From Pseudonocardia hierapolitana (GTDB lineage: Bacteria; Actinomycetota; Actinomycetes; Mycobacteriales; Pseudonocardiaceae): 64,000 nucleotides of DNA. Below, piece after piece: positions 43,105-52,740 of this stretch. The DNA is taken from the NCBI RefSeq assembly GCF_007994075.1, contig NZ_VIWU01000001.1, positions 1,674,001-1,738,000 of the forward strand, in the 5' to 3' direction. The notes under the pieces were generated by a model. The model was not told the DNA's origin and ran no database searches. It worked only from the letters and a program-made list of their open reading frames with translations. The stretch's first letter is position 1. Each line of letters starts with the position of its first letter. A program made the position numbers and the translations under genes.

Positions 43105-44019
43105 TCAGGCCACCCACCGCGGGTCGGCGGTGAAGCCCACCGACAGCGACGGCTCCAGCCCGGTCACCCGCAGCCGGTCCTCCAACTGCGCGCGGACGCG
43201 GTCGAACTCCTCGACGCTGCGGGCAGTCGACCCCGCGTCCACGAGGAACATGATGTCGACATCCAGCCGCGTGCCCACCTTGGACTGCCGTACCGCGGGC
43301 TCGGCGAGGCCCCACTCCCGCGCCACATCGTCGACGAGCGCTGACACCTGCTCCCGCATCGCGGGTGCCGCGCTCATCGTCAACACCTCGCGCAGGCCCT
43401 CGACGGCCAGCCGGAGCGGAATCCGCAGGTAGATCGCCGAGGTCAGGACGACCATGGCCGGGTCGACGTAGCGGGCGAGGTCGCCGCGCCCGGCGAGCTG
43501 CAGGCCCAGCGCCACCCCGAACCCCGCGAACGCGCCGATGGACAGCAGAGCGTCGCCCATCCACTCCGCGGCCTCCGCGCGCACCAGGTCGGTGGCGCCG
43601 CGGCTCATCCGCCGCAGCACGAGCGACACGCCGAGGCCGACCGCGGTGGCGACGGCCCCGTACAGCACCGCCCAGCCCGCTTCGATCTCCCGCCCGCCCG
43701 CGAAGATCTCCTCGATCCCGCCGACCATCGCGTAGGCGCACAGGCCCGCCAACGCCGCCGCCTTGACAGTGATCGTCAACGGCTCGAAGATCTCCCGGCC
43801 CCACGGATAGCGTTCGTCCGGCCCCGAGCGCGCGGCCCGCAGCGCCCACACGGCCAGCAGCGACAGCGCCACGGAGACGAACGAGTACAGCCCGTCGAAC
43901 ACGATCATCTGCGAGCCCGCGAGCAGGCCCCAAACCAGCGATCCCACGGCGAACACGCTCGACGCCACCACGGAGAGCAGCAGTGCGCTCGAGTCGCGGG
44001 TGTGCCACTGCGTCGTCAC
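43105..44019 (-). CDS. Cation diffusion facilitator family transporter
   Basis: A 304-residue membrane protein with about 6 hydrophobic segments and a cytosolic C-terminal domain, the CDF layout. FDGLYSFVSVALSLLAVWAL (TM2) and RAEAAEWMGDALLSIGAFAG (TM5) hold acidic residues of the transport metal site, though the usual His of HxxxD in TM5 is Glu here (EWMGD). The C-terminal domain (about 205-304) has the ferredoxin-like pattern GTRLDVDIMFLVDAG. CDF proteins export Zn, Co, Fe or Mn by proton exchange; the altered site may change metal choice. GTG start at 44017-44019. Confidence 0.85.
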   Translation of the reverse strand: MTTQWHTRDSSALLLSVVASSVFAVGSLVWGLLAGSQMIVFDGLYSFVSVALSLLAVWALRAARSGPDERYPWGREIFEPLTITVKAAALAGLCAYAMVGGIEEIFAGGREIEAGWAVLYGAVATAVGLGVSLVLRRMSRGATDLVRAEAAEWMGDALLSIGAFAGFGVALGLQLAGRGDLARYVDPAMVVLTSAIYLRIPLRLAVEGLREVLTMSAAPAMREQVSALVDDVAREWGLAEPAVRQSKVGTRLDVDIMFLVDAGSTARSVEEFDRVRAQLEDRLRVTGLEPSLSVGFTADPRWVA

Positions 44020-44315
44020 CGCGCCATCGTCGCGGAGCGAGGGGCGACGTCAAGGTCCGCCGATCGATGGCGGCAGCAGCCACCCCCACACGAGGCCTAC
44101 CCGCTGGTCGCAGTGCCAGCGTGTGTTCAACACCAGCCCTGCGACCGCGTCGGGGGTGGAAGCTCACCGGGCGTACGCACCGCGGCTGGCGGAGTACGCG
44201 GCACCGGCGACGAGGCTGCCGTTCGCGAGGCCGATCACCCGCCCGCGACTCCAGCTCGTGTCTGGTCGGGGAGAGTAGCGCTTGCGTCGTGCGCGGCGAG
44301 TCCCGGAGGAGGTGA

Positions 44316-45935
44316 GTGAATGTGGCGGCGGGACAAGAGGCTTCGTTGGCGGCGGGTCGCGCCGCGTTGGCGTGCGCGGCCTGGGCGCAGGCGCGGGCGC
44401 GTTTCGAGGAGGCGGTCGCCGCGGGGGATGTGGCCGAGGGGTGGGAGGGGCTGAGCCGGGCAGCCTGGTGGCAGGGCGACCAGGAGGCGACGTTGCACGC
44501 GCGCGAACGCGCCTACCGCGCATACCGCGGCGCCGGTGATGTGTGCGCTGCCGCGCGGATGGCGATGTGGCTGGCGTCGGACCACCTCGATTTCCGGGGC
44601 GACGACGCGGTCGCCGCGGCGTGGCTGCGGCGTGGCCGGGCGCTGGTGGGCGATCGTGGGCCGTGCGTCGAGCTGGGCTTCATCGTCGTGCTCGAGGCGG
44701 ATATTGCGCTGCTGGCGGCCTGCGATCCGGTGAGGGCCGAGCGCCTGGCGCGGGAAGCGCTGGAGGTGGTGCGCGGCCTGTCGGATGTCGGGGTCGAGGT
44801 GGTCGCGCTGGCCGTGTTGGGCAGCGCGCTCGTTGCGTCCGGCCAGATCGAGGAGGGCTTGCGCCGGCTGGACGAGTCGGCGGCGTTGGCGGTCGGCGAG
44901 GAGTTCTCCGAGATCGCGGCCCCGGGATGGGCGCTGTGCCACACGGTGTCGGCGTGTGCGGAGGTGGGTGATTTCGGGCGCGCCGCGCAGTGGTGCCGGG
45001 CGCTGCACTCCTGGTCGGAGACCTGGCAGGCGCGGCATTTCTTCGGTGTGTGTCGCACGGCCTACGGCGAGGTGCTCGCGACCGGCGGTGACTGGTCATC
45101 GGCTGAGCAGGAGCTGCTCAGTGCGATGGAGGATCTGCGCTTGACGCGGCCGGCTCTCACCGCGCCGACCGCGGTCCGGTTGGGCAGGCTGCGCGCTCGG
45201 CAGGGTGAGCTGGTCGAGGCGCGGTTGCTGTTCGAGTCGGCGCTGCCGCTGCCGCAGGCCATCCTGGCGCTCGGCGAGTTGGAGCTGACCGGCGGAGACG
45301 CGACTGCGGCAGCGGACGCGGCGGACCGGGTGCTGCGGCGGTTGGGGGATGCGAACGTCCTGGACCGGCTGCCGGCGTTCGAGCTGCTCGCGCGCGCTCG
45401 TGCCACCGCGGGTGATGGGGTCGGCGCCGCTGCGGCGGCCGATCAGGTGGAGGCGCAGGCGGGGCGGTTGGCGACGCCGTACATGCGTGGGCGGGGTCGT
45501 CTGGTGCGCGCGGAGGTGATGTTGGCGGTCGGTGATCACGATGGCACGCGTCGGGCCGCCGAGGACGCCGTCGACCTGTTTGCCGCCTGCTCGGCGCCCT
45601 TCGAGACCGCCCAGGCGCGGATGCTGCAGTCTCAGGCGCTCGAGGCGCTCGGGCGGCCTGAGCGGGCCGAGGCACAGGCGCGCGCCGCGCGTGAGGCGTT
45701 CGCGCTCCTTGGTGCGCGCGGGCCGGCACGCCGGGGCACGACGGAGGAGCTGAGTCCGCGCGAGGTCGACATCCTGCGGCTGGTGGGGCGCGGGCTGGGC
45801 GACGCCCAGATCGCCCAACGGTTGTTCTTGAGCCCGCACACCGTGCACCGCCACATCGCGAACATCCGCACGAAGCTACGGGTGCGGTCGCGGGCGGCGG
45901 CAGTGGCCTACGCCACCCGCCACAGCCTGCTCTGA
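44316..45935 (+). CDS. LuxR-family regulator with TPR-like repeats
   Basis: A 539-residue protein. Residues about 1-450 are a run of helical TPR-like repeats (for example AWAQARARFEEAVAAGDVAE; ARARATAGDGVGAAAAADQV). The last 65 residues are a LuxR helix-turn-helix: LSPREVDILRLVGRGLGDAQ and IAQRLFLSPHTVHRHIANIR. There is no receiver or AAA domain. The GTG at 44316 follows CCGGAGGAGGTGA. It lies directly upstream of the four-gene oxidase-methyltransferase run and probably controls it; a hairpin and a GGTGA-AG-TCACC dyad (45981-45992) lie between them. A 296-bp gap upstream holds nothing recognisable. Confidence 0.87.
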   Translation: MNVAAGQEASLAAGRAALACAAWAQARARFEEAVAAGDVAEGWEGLSRAAWWQGDQEATLHARERAYRAYRGAGDVCAAARMAMWLASDHLDFRGDDAVAAAWLRRGRALVGDRGPCVELGFIVVLEADIALLAACDPVRAERLAREALEVVRGLSDVGVEVVALAVLGSALVASGQIEEGLRRLDESAALAVGEEFSEIAAPGWALCHTVSACAEVGDFGRAAQWCRALHSWSETWQARHFFGVCRTAYGEVLATGGDWSSAEQELLSAMEDLRLTRPALTAPTAVRLGRLRARQGELVEARLLFESALPLPQAILALGELELTGGDATAAADAADRVLRRLGDANVLDRLPAFELLARARATAGDGVGAAAAADQVEAQAGRLATPYMRGRGRLVRAEVMLAVGDHDGTRRAAEDAVDLFAACSAPFETAQARMLQSQALEALGRPERAEAQARAAREAFALLGARGPARRGTTEELSPREVDILRLVGRGLGDAQIAQRLFLSPHTVHRHIANIRTKLRVRSRAAAVAYATRHSLL

Positions 45936-45943
45936 GGGACGGC

Positions 45944-45959
45944 TGGCCGTTTCCGGCCA
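45944..45959. terminator. Short hairpin after LuxR gene
   Basis: TGGCCG (45944-45949), loop TTTC, CGGCCA (45954-45959), nine bases after the LuxR stop. It may end that transcript or be an operator. Confidence 0.35.
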
Positions 45960-46020
45960 TCCCGCAGGGTGGCCGATTCAGGTGAAGTCACCGGGTCGGT
46001 TCGGGGCTGAAACTCTGCCC

Positions 46021-47406
46021 ATGCCACTGATCAGCACAGTCACTTCCGGCGCGTCCGGTATCGATGAGCTCCGCTTCCGCCTGCAGGGTGGTGTGCACGA
46101 GCCCGGCGACGCGTACTACGAGGACACCTGCACGCTGTTCAACGCCATGATCGACCGCAGGCCACGGTGGGTGGCCGAGTGTGTGGCTGTGGAAGACGTG
46201 GTGGCGGCGCTGGCCTTCGCCCGGGACCACGACCTGCCGATCGCCGTCCGCGCCGGCGGGCACTCGGTTGCCGGCCTGTCGTTGTGCGACGACGGCCTGG
46301 TGCTCGACGTGCGCGGCATGGTCGACATCGAGGTCGACGCAGACCGTCGCGTCGTGCGCGTCGGCGGCGGCGCCGTCTGGGCGGACGTCGACCGCGCGAC
46401 GCAGGCCCATGGGCTGGCGACCACCGGCGGACGCGTCTCGACGACCGGCGTGGCCGGGCTGACGCTCGGCGGCGGCTCGGGCTGGCTCGAACGCAAGCAC
46501 GGGCTGGCCTGCGACAACCTGCTCGCCGCCGAGCTGGTCAGCTGGGACGGCCGGATCGTCCGCGTATCCACCGATAAGAACCCGGAACTGCTGTGGGCGC
46601 TGCGCGGCGGCGGTGGGAGCTTCGGCGTCGTCACCGCACTCGAGCTGGCGCTGCACCCGCTCGGGCCGGAGGTCTTCGCCGGCGTGGCCCTGTTCGACAC
46701 GGCCCGCGCCCACGAGGTGCTGAGCACCTTCCGCGACACCATGAACCACGCCCCCGACGAGCTCTCGCTGTCCTGCGCCTTCATCACCGCGCCTGAGGAC
46801 GACGACGTACCCACCCGGCTGTGGGGCCGCCCAGCGGTCGCCATCCTGGGCATGTGGGCCGGCGCCGTCGACGAAGGAGCGCGGGCGCTCGCGCCGATCC
46901 GGGGACTCGGCCCCGATGCCGACTTCTTCGGCCCGACCGGATACGCCGACTTCCAGAGTTCGGTCGACGACCCGCCCGGATACCGCAACTACTGGACCGC
47001 CGAGAACGTCGTCGACCTGCCCGACGAGGCGATCGACGCGCTCGTCCGGCGCGCGGCCGAGCTGCCGGCCGGCCCCTCGCAGCTGTTCATCGTGGCCTGG
47101 GGCGGGGCGGTCGCCGGCATCGGCACGGAGCACTCACCGCTGGCCGGCCGCGACGCGGGGTTCATCGTCCACCCCCTGCTGCTGTGGGAGGACCCGTCCG
47201 ACGACGAGCGCAACCGGGCCCTCGCCCGCGCGTTCCGCACCGATCTGCGTCCCTGGTCGACCGGGGTGACCTATCCGAACTTCCTCGGCGACGAAGGCAG
47301 CCAGCGGATGCGCGCCGCCTACGGCACCAGCACCGAGCGGCTGGCCGCTGTGAAGGCCGATTGGGATCCGCACGGCGTCTTCCGCACCCACCAAAACATC
47401 CAGTAG
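46021..47406 (+). CDS. FAD-linked oxidase (berberine-bridge-enzyme-like)
   Basis: A 461-residue flavoprotein of the PCMH/BBE group. The FAD-attaching His81 lies in PIAVRAGGHSVAGLSLCDDG, and a second likely attachment Cys164 in KHGLACDNLLAAELVSWDG, which suggests bicovalent FAD. GGGSGWLERKHG and LWALRGGGGSFGVVTALEL are the flavin loops, and the C-terminal BBE signature is WDPHGVFRTHQNIQ. Such enzymes oxidise sugars, alkaloids or polyketide intermediates. ATG at 46021 is chosen over a GTG at 45982. First gene of a run with methyltransferase, DsrE-like and lipase genes. Confidence 0.9.
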   Translation: MPLISTVTSGASGIDELRFRLQGGVHEPGDAYYEDTCTLFNAMIDRRPRWVAECVAVEDVVAALAFARDHDLPIAVRAGGHSVAGLSLCDDGLVLDVRGMVDIEVDADRRVVRVGGGAVWADVDRATQAHGLATTGGRVSTTGVAGLTLGGGSGWLERKHGLACDNLLAAELVSWDGRIVRVSTDKNPELLWALRGGGGSFGVVTALELALHPLGPEVFAGVALFDTARAHEVLSTFRDTMNHAPDELSLSCAFITAPEDDDVPTRLWGRPAVAILGMWAGAVDEGARALAPIRGLGPDADFFGPTGYADFQSSVDDPPGYRNYWTAENVVDLPDEAIDALVRRAAELPAGPSQLFIVAWGGAVAGIGTEHSPLAGRDAGFIVHPLLLWEDPSDDERNRALARAFRTDLRPWSTGVTYPNFLGDEGSQRMRAAYGTSTERLAAVKADWDPHGVFRTHQNIQ

Positions 47407-47426
47407 CCGCCCGCAGCCGCACTCAC

Positions 47427-47455
47427 CGGGTGCGGAGCATCACCGGGCGCACCCG
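47427..47455 (+). terminator. Possible hairpin between oxidase and methyltransferase genes
   Basis: CGGGTGCG (47427-47434) and CGCACCCG (47448-47455) form an 8-bp stem around a 13-nt loop in the 123-bp gap. It may reduce readthrough into the methyltransferase gene. Confidence 0.4.
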
Positions 47456-47529
47456 GCGTCACGACGGGCGACGCGACAGCGGGCCTCGTGCGGGACCGGC
47501 CCTGAGCCGGCACAACGGAAGGATTGATC

Positions 47530-48576
47530 GTGGATCACGACAAGTTGATGGAGTTCCTCGGCCGCTTCACCGCTGACCTGGGCGCGACCGGCTCCGCCGG
47601 CCTCGCGGTCATCGGCAACCGGCTCGGGCTGTACCGAGCACTCGCGCAGGGCCCGGCGACCCCGGGCGTGCTCGCCGAGCGCACCGGCTGCCACGAGCGC
47701 TACCTCACCGAGTGGCTGAACAACCAGGCCGCCGGTGGTTACGTCAGTTACGACCTCGCGACCGGTGAGTTCTTCCTGTCCGACGAGCAGGCGTTCTGCC
47801 TCGCCGACCCGAGCGGGCCGAACATCTCGGCCGCCTTCCTCATCGCGCTCGGCTACCTGCGCGCCGAGCCGCGCATCACCGAGGCGTTCCGCACCGGCGC
47901 CGGCCTCGCGTGGCACGAGCACCATGAGGACGTCTTCGTCGGGTGCGACGCCTTCTACCGGCCGGGTTACGTCGCTGAACTGGTACCGAGCTGGATTCCG
48001 GCACTGGATGGCGTGGCGGAGAAGCTCGCGGCCGGCGCCCGGGTGGCCGACCTCGGCTGCGGCCTGGGTTCCTCCTCGGTGCTGATCGCGCAGGCGTATC
48101 CGAACACCAAGGTCATCGGCTCGGACTACCACGCCGAGTCGATCGAGCGGGCGCGCAAGAAGGCCGCCGACGCCGGGGTTGCCGACCAGGTCGAATTCGA
48201 GGTGGCCACCGCGCAGACCTTCAGCGGGACCGGCTACGACCTCGTCACCATGTTCGACGCCCTGCACGACATGGGCGACCCCGTGAACGCCGCCCGCCGG
48301 GTGCACGACGCCCTGGCGCCCGACGGCACCTGGCTGCTGGTCGAGCCGAACGCCTCGGACACCGTGGAGGAGAACTTCAACCCGGTCGGCCGGCTCTACT
48401 ACGCAGGCTCGACGTTCCTGTGCGTACCCAACGGGCTGTCCCAGCCGGGCGGCTACGCACTGGGCGCGCAGGCCGGCGAGGCAGCGATCCGTGAGGTCGC
48501 GTCCAAGGCCGGGTTCACCAGGTTCCGGCGGGTCGCGGAGAGCCCGTTCAACGTGGTGTACGAGATCCGGCGATAG
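47530..48576 (+). CDS. SAM-dependent methyltransferase with winged-helix N-terminus
   Basis: A 348-residue enzyme. Residues about 1-95 form a winged-helix dimer domain ([39 protein letters not shown]), and about 165-300 a class I methyltransferase fold with motif [21 protein letters not shown], the acid loop [15 protein letters not shown] and [20 protein letters not shown]. The layout resembles methyltransferases of the O-methyltransferase-like group seen with natural-product and arsenite-type clusters. GTG at 47530 has GGAAGG upstream. Substrate unknown; the neighbour oxidase suggests a shared small-molecule pathway. Confidence 0.87.
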   Translation: MDHDKLMEFLGRFTADLGATGSAGLAVIGNRLGLYRALAQGPATPGVLAERTGCHERYLTEWLNNQAAGGYVSYDLATGEFFLSDEQAFCLADPSGPNISAAFLIALGYLRAEPRITEAFRTGAGLAWHEHHEDVFVGCDAFYRPGYVAELVPSWIPALDGVAEKLAAGARVADLGCGLGSSSVLIAQAYPNTKVIGSDYHAESIERARKKAADAGVADQVEFEVATAQTFSGTGYDLVTMFDALHDMGDPVNAARRVHDALAPDGTWLLVEPNASDTVEENFNPVGRLYYAGSTFLCVPNGLSQPGGYALGAQAGEAAIREVASKAGFTRFRRVAESPFNVVYEIRR

Positions 48577-48637
48577 CCGGACGGCGACCCAGGCCCGAGA
48601 TCCAAAACCGATCCGTTCACACTCGAGGAGATCCGTC

Positions 48638-49054
48638 ATGGAAAAGCTCGCCATCGTCGTCCGGGACGACGGCTACGACAAAATGCTCACGCCGCTCACC
48701 TTCGCCTTCCTCAGCGCGAGAAAAGGCGTGCAGGTCGACATCCTGTTCGTGCTCTGGGCGGTACGCGCCCTCACCAAGGCGGGCGCCGCCGCGCTGGAGA
48801 TCGACGGCCGACATGCCGCGGACGCGGCCGCGCTCCGCCGCACGCTGGTCGAGGACGGCGAACCGACCGACATCCTCGACTGGCTCACCTACCTCGCCGG
48901 CACCGGCAAGGTGAACCTCTACGGCTGCCGCCTCGCCGCCGCCACCTTCGGCGTCGACGAGTCCGACCTCATCCCGGAGGCGGCCGGAATCGTCGATGCC
49001 GCCTGGTTCCTCGAGGAGAAGGCGATCGCCGCGGATCACTGCCAGTACTTCTGA
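48638..49054 (+). CDS. DsrE/DsrF-like small protein
   Basis: A 138-residue protein, [20 protein letters not shown], with the DsrE-like alpha/beta pattern ([20 protein letters not shown], and [20 protein letters not shown] with Cys in YGCRLAA). The visible Cys is at the position where many DsrE-like proteins carry a sulfur-relay cysteine. ATG at 48638 follows GAGGAG. It lies 61 bases after the methyltransferase gene and 46 before the lipase gene, all on one strand. A redox or sulfur-carrier role is possible. Confidence 0.75.
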   Translation: MEKLAIVVRDDGYDKMLTPLTFAFLSARKGVQVDILFVLWAVRALTKAGAAALEIDGRHAADAAALRRTLVEDGEPTDILDWLTYLAGTGKVNLYGCRLAAATFGVDESDLIPEAAGIVDAAWFLEEKAIAADHCQYF

Positions 49055-49100
49055 TCGCGGACACCAACCGCCACGCCCGTCACGAGAGAGGACCGTCTTC

Positions 49101-49922
49101 ATGCCCACGTTCATCGGCTCCCGGGGCCGGATCTTCCACGACAGCTGGCAGCCCGACGGCGCCGCCCACGGCGCGGTCGTCCTGCTGCACGGCTACGGCG
49201 AGCACCTCGGGCTCTACGACGCGCTCGCCCGCAGGCTCGTCGCCGACGGCCTGGCCGTGCACGCGATGGACGCCGTCGGCCACGGACGCAGCGACGGCGA
49301 GAGGGCCGTGATCCCCTCGTGGGGCGAGTTCGCCGACGACGCCCGCAGGCTCGTGCACCTCGTCCGAGCGCAGCACCGCCAAGTGCCCCTGGTCGTGATC
49401 GGGCACTCCGGCGGCGCGCTCGCGGCGATGCTGCTCGCGCTGCGCTCACCGCAGACCCTCGACGCGCTCGTGCTCTCCGGCGCGCCGCTGCTCGCCCAGG
49501 AATGGATCGACGCGGAGCTCGCGACCGGCGCCGCCGAAACCGAGGTAGGCGATCCGACCGAGTGGATGAGCACCCACCCGCGGTACGTGCACGCCCTCCT
49601 GCACGACCCGCTGACCTGGAAGGGCGGGTTCCGGCGGGAGACGCTGCTCGCGGTCAGGGCCGTATGGCCGGAGATCGCCGCCGGACTCGCCGAGGCCCGC
49701 CCTGCCCTACCGGTGCTCCTCGTCCACGGCGAGGCCGACCCGATCGTGCCCGTGACCGACGCGCACGCCGTGGCGCAGATCCTGCCCCAGGCAGCCCTCC
49801 GGGTCTTCCCCGGGGACCTGCACGACGTACTGAACGAGCACGATCGCGATGCCGTCCACGACGTCGTGGCCACGTTCCTCGGCACGGTGCTCGCGGGCCG
49901 GCGGACACCACTCGCGTCCTGA
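49101..49922 (+). CDS. Alpha/beta hydrolase, monoacylglycerol lipase type (paralogue of 13837-14652)
   Basis: A 273-residue hydrolase starting MPTFIGSRGRIFHDSWQPDG. Oxyanion region VVLLHGYGEHLGLYDALARR, nucleophile Ser in VVIGHSGGALAAMLLAL, acid in LLVHGEADPIVPVTDA, His in GDLHDVLNEHDRDAVHDVVA. It is clearly homologous to the first lipase over its full length. Last gene of the oxidase-methyltransferase-DsrE run. Each copy is next to a flavin oxidoreductase gene, which suggests a repeated functional pairing. Confidence 0.9.
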   Translation: MPTFIGSRGRIFHDSWQPDGAAHGAVVLLHGYGEHLGLYDALARRLVADGLAVHAMDAVGHGRSDGERAVIPSWGEFADDARRLVHLVRAQHRQVPLVVIGHSGGALAAMLLALRSPQTLDALVLSGAPLLAQEWIDAELATGAAETEVGDPTEWMSTHPRYVHALLHDPLTWKGGFRRETLLAVRAVWPEIAAGLAEARPALPVLLVHGEADPIVPVTDAHAVAQILPQAALRVFPGDLHDVLNEHDRDAVHDVVATFLGTVLAGRRTPLAS

Positions 49923-50309
49923 GCGCCCTGGAATCACCAACAGGCGCCGACGGTGCGACGAGGAGCCGGCGCGGATCGCGGGCGACCCGCTCGCGGTCAA
50001 AGACGGCCGCAGTGAGCAGGCGACGGTCGCGGGCGGTCACCCCGGCCCGATGCCGTAAGCCACGGGGGACGGCGAGCGCTTGTTCATGCGGCCGCGGTTT
50101 CGAGGGGTTGAGCAAAGTCGTTGGAGTCCAGCGTGCTTGGTTGGGCCGTAGGCCCCACCGTCCTGCCTGAATCGTCCTGGGCGGTGGAGAGGCTCCTGAT
50201 CTAGCAAGGAGACTGGAGCCGTGCCCGCGCGCACGTACGCCACAACACAGCAGGCCACGAGATCGACTTGGTGCGCAAACTCTGCTGATCCCGACGGTGA
50301 ACCCGCAGG
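49923..50309. other. 387-bp gap with no clear gene
   Basis: No gene with convincing coding signal. A short frame PARIAGDPLAVKDGRSEQAT ends at 50058, and a frame near 50221-50290 reads GHEIDLVRKL; both may be transposon debris. The stretch marks the left border of the more AT-rich island. Confidence 0.3.
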
Positions 50310-50552
50310 TCAACCACACTTCCCACCTTGAAGATCTACAACTTGATAAGCGTCAGAGCTCACGAGGATGATCAAACTATCGTAATCCCGTGCACTGAGC
50401 TGAATTAGCCGTCGAACTATCTGTTCAAGATCACGATCCCCTTCGAACCCTTCACCTCCGCGTTGCAAACATTTAGTACCGGGCCGAAGTCTGGCCTGAT
50501 CGTTGCCCGCCGGCCGCAGCAGTGTGTCGAGGTCGGCCCGCGCTTCACGCAT
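50310..50552 (-). CDS. Possible 80-residue protein downstream of the P-loop ATPase
   Basis: An ORF on the same strand, 35 bases after the ATPase stop: MREARADLDTLLRPAGNDQA onward, with a plausible alpha/beta stretch DRDLEQIVRRLIQLSARDYD and SLIILVSSDAYQVVDLQGG. The Shine-Dalgarno is weak (GAGAAG). Family not recognised. Same AT-richer composition as the ATPase gene. It could be a partner protein or a gene remnant. Confidence 0.4.
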   Translation of the reverse strand: MREARADLDTLLRPAGNDQARLRPGTKCLQRGGEGFEGDRDLEQIVRRLIQLSARDYDSLIILVSSDAYQVVDLQGGKCG

Positions 50553-50587
50553 GACCGTGTACTTCTCGTACCCGTGCCCCGCGCTCT

Positions 50588-52066
50588 CTAGGGCTCTCTA
50601 GTTCCCAGGTAGGCCCGGTACATCGGGTGGATCGCGAACCTCCGCACGTTCCGGACGTCGAGTTGCGGGACCTGGTGGTGCCCGACAAAGGGAGTGGCGC
50701 CGTCGCGGCGCTGGGTGCTCACTGCGATCTCTGCGGTGAGGAATCCGACTCTCCAGAGCACGTCGATCAGCGCGTCCTCGTCGAAGTCCGCCAGCCAAGT
50801 GCGTGCGCGGACTCCGACCGTAAGCTCGCCGGATATGATCTCGAGCATCAGATATTCGAGCTGGGCACGTTCGAAGGTGTGTTCGTGGCCTCGGAACGCT
50901 TCGAACACACTGAGCACATCCGGGTACTGAAACCTCTGCTCGGCCGCGACGTCATGCGTGCGACCCCGTGAGTACTCGAACTCCGCGAGCACGATCGTAT
51001 CCAGACCAAGGGGCAGTGGCACCTTGCGCTCGCCCGCCGTATGAAGACACTGTACACAGAAGAGGATCATCTCGCGGGGACGGTGGAGCGTGCGGTCGAC
51101 GATGTAGCGGAACGGCTCGTTCGCCCCCTTGCGAGGCCTGGCGACGAATAGCGTGTTCCAGCACTTTTGATCCGGGGCGTCGGCGAGCTTCGGCAGCGCG
51201 TACCTGATCCGTCGGGCGATCAGGCTGTAGAGGTCTGCCTCCGACCACGACACCGACTCGATCATATCTCGGTACTTCTGAGCGTCCTCGTAGAGCGATG
51301 GCGTGTTCTCATAGAGTTCCTGACGCAATGAGACGTACAAGCGAAGATTGACGGACAGTCCGTTCAGCGAGACGCATGCCTGGAAAAGCCCCGCTATGAA
51401 CGCTTGCGCGTCTTCGGAGGAGTCCCAGCCCTTGTCGAGCTCATCGATGACGACGACGACCCGCTGGTCCTCCAGAGCCTTCTGCAGGTGGGGCACAAGG
51501 TGGCGGATCTCCTCGAGCTTGTATAGCCGCTCCAACTCCTTCGTCTTGACCTGTGCCTCGTACTTGCCGATCTTGAAGCCCTCGAGCCGCTTGAGATAGG
51601 AGATCAGCGCCCAGAGCTTCCCCATCCCCGGCTGGTGATGGTAGGTTCGGATGTATTTTCGGATCGCCGCCTCGGACGCATTCTTCGACCGCACTTGCTT
51701 CTTGCACAGCTCCTTCATCACCAGCGCGTACAACGTGTACTTCCACGCTGCGGCGTAGGCGCCTTGCTTAGCCCAAGAGCCCTGCTCCTCGGTCTGCATG
51801 GTGCGCTGAAGCATTTCATACGAGTAGTCGTCAGGAGCAAGCTCGATGACTCGTGCCCCGTTACCCCGGCTGCGTCGGGCGAGGATCTGGAAGATCGCAC
51901 TCTTACCCGCGCCCCGATTGCCGAGTATCACGGTCGTCTCGCCTCGGAGGACGCGCCGGAAGGCGTCGGACTCGACGAAGTAGTGCTCGAGACCTCGGTC
52001 GATGTCCCGCTCAGCTGCGGGAGCGCCGAGATCAATCGAGCTGCCCTGTAAGGCGACCGTGCTCAT
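50588..52066 (-). CDS. P-loop ATPase, probable Sll1717 family
   Basis: A 492-residue cytosolic ATPase. Walker A is ILGNRGAGKSAIFQILARR (GNRGAGKS, 49-56), and Walker B VVVVIDELDKGWDSSEDAQA (Asp208-Glu209). A sensor-like region follows with LRLYVSLRQELYENTPSLYE and DMIESVSWSEADLYSLIARR, and a C-terminal winged-helix-like domain ends FAIHPMYRAYLGTREP. The layout fits the ORC/Cdc6-like STAND ATPases annotated as Sll1717 family, often found in defence islands. The gene is noticeably more AT-rich and uses more A/T third positions than its neighbours, a sign of transfer. ATG at 52066 has GGGAGGTCGAC upstream. A defence role is inference. Confidence 0.75.
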   Translation of the reverse strand: MSTVALQGSSIDLGAPAAERDIDRGLEHYFVESDAFRRVLRGETTVILGNRGAGKSAIFQILARRSRGNGARVIELAPDDYSYEMLQRTMQTEEQGSWAKQGAYAAAWKYTLYALVMKELCKKQVRSKNASEAAIRKYIRTYHHQPGMGKLWALISYLKRLEGFKIGKYEAQVKTKELERLYKLEEIRHLVPHLQKALEDQRVVVVIDELDKGWDSSEDAQAFIAGLFQACVSLNGLSVNLRLYVSLRQELYENTPSLYEDAQKYRDMIESVSWSEADLYSLIARRIRYALPKLADAPDQKCWNTLFVARPRKGANEPFRYIVDRTLHRPREMILFCVQCLHTAGERKVPLPLGLDTIVLAEFEYSRGRTHDVAAEQRFQYPDVLSVFEAFRGHEHTFERAQLEYLMLEIISGELTVGVRARTWLADFDEDALIDVLWRVGFLTAEIAVSTQRRDGATPFVGHHQVPQLDVRNVRRFAIHPMYRAYLGTREP

Positions 52067-52196
52067 GTCGACCTCCCACTACGGACCGTCAGTGGTTGGG
52101 GTCGGGTTGCCGCCGCAGCGTGTTACCCGATGTCGCCGCGCGGTTACCGAGTGAGGCGTTCGGCCCTCGGAGGCCGCGGGAGCGGCGCGAACCCCG

Positions 52197-52740
52197 ATGC
52201 TGACATGGGTTGACCGCGTGATCCTCAGCGCGCTGAGCCGACTGCTGCCGACACGCCTGCGTCGACTGCGGCTCGTCTCACCCCGAACCGTGCCGCGCTG
52301 GCATGCCCGCCTCGTCGCCCGCCGCTGGACCTACCCGAGACGCCGACCCGGCCGCCCACCCACTTCGGAACCGATACACGCTTTGGTGCTGCGGATGGCC
52401 CGAGAGAACCCAGCTGGGGCTACCGACGCATCCAGGGCGAGCTCGTCGGACTCGGCGAGCACATCGTCGCCTCCACCGTGTGGAAGATCCTCCACGCTCC
52501 TGGCATCGACCCCGCTCCCCGACAGCCCGGACCGACCTGGCGACAATTCCTGGCCACACAAGCCCGCGCGATCCTCGCCGTCGACTTCGCCCACGTCGAC
52601 ACCATCCTCCTGCGACGCCTCTACATCCTCGTCGTGATCGAGCACGGCACCCGCCGCGTCCACCTCGCCAGGATCACCGCTCATCCCACCGGAACGCGGG
52701 GTGACCCAGCAGGCCCCCCGCGCTCCGGCGCAACGACGCG
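52197..52740 (+). pseudogene. IS transposase (rve integrase-core) pseudogene
   Basis: Frame one reads MLTWVDRVILSALSRLLPTR to VLRMARENPA. After a one-base loss at about 52412-52416, frame two reads WGYRRIQGELVGLGEHIVAS and AILAVDFAHVDTILLRRLYI to RRVHLARITAHPTG, with the first catalytic Asp in AVDFAHVDT. A further shift occurs near 52695 and the rest, with the second Asp and Glu, is missing. It resembles the integrase-core transposases common in actinobacteria. No terminal inverted repeats were found. Confidence 0.8.

Noticed and set aside
52067..52196. Terminal inverted repeat for the broken IS
   Set aside because: No matching inverted ends were found around 52150-52200 and 52740-52900; the right end is probably deleted.
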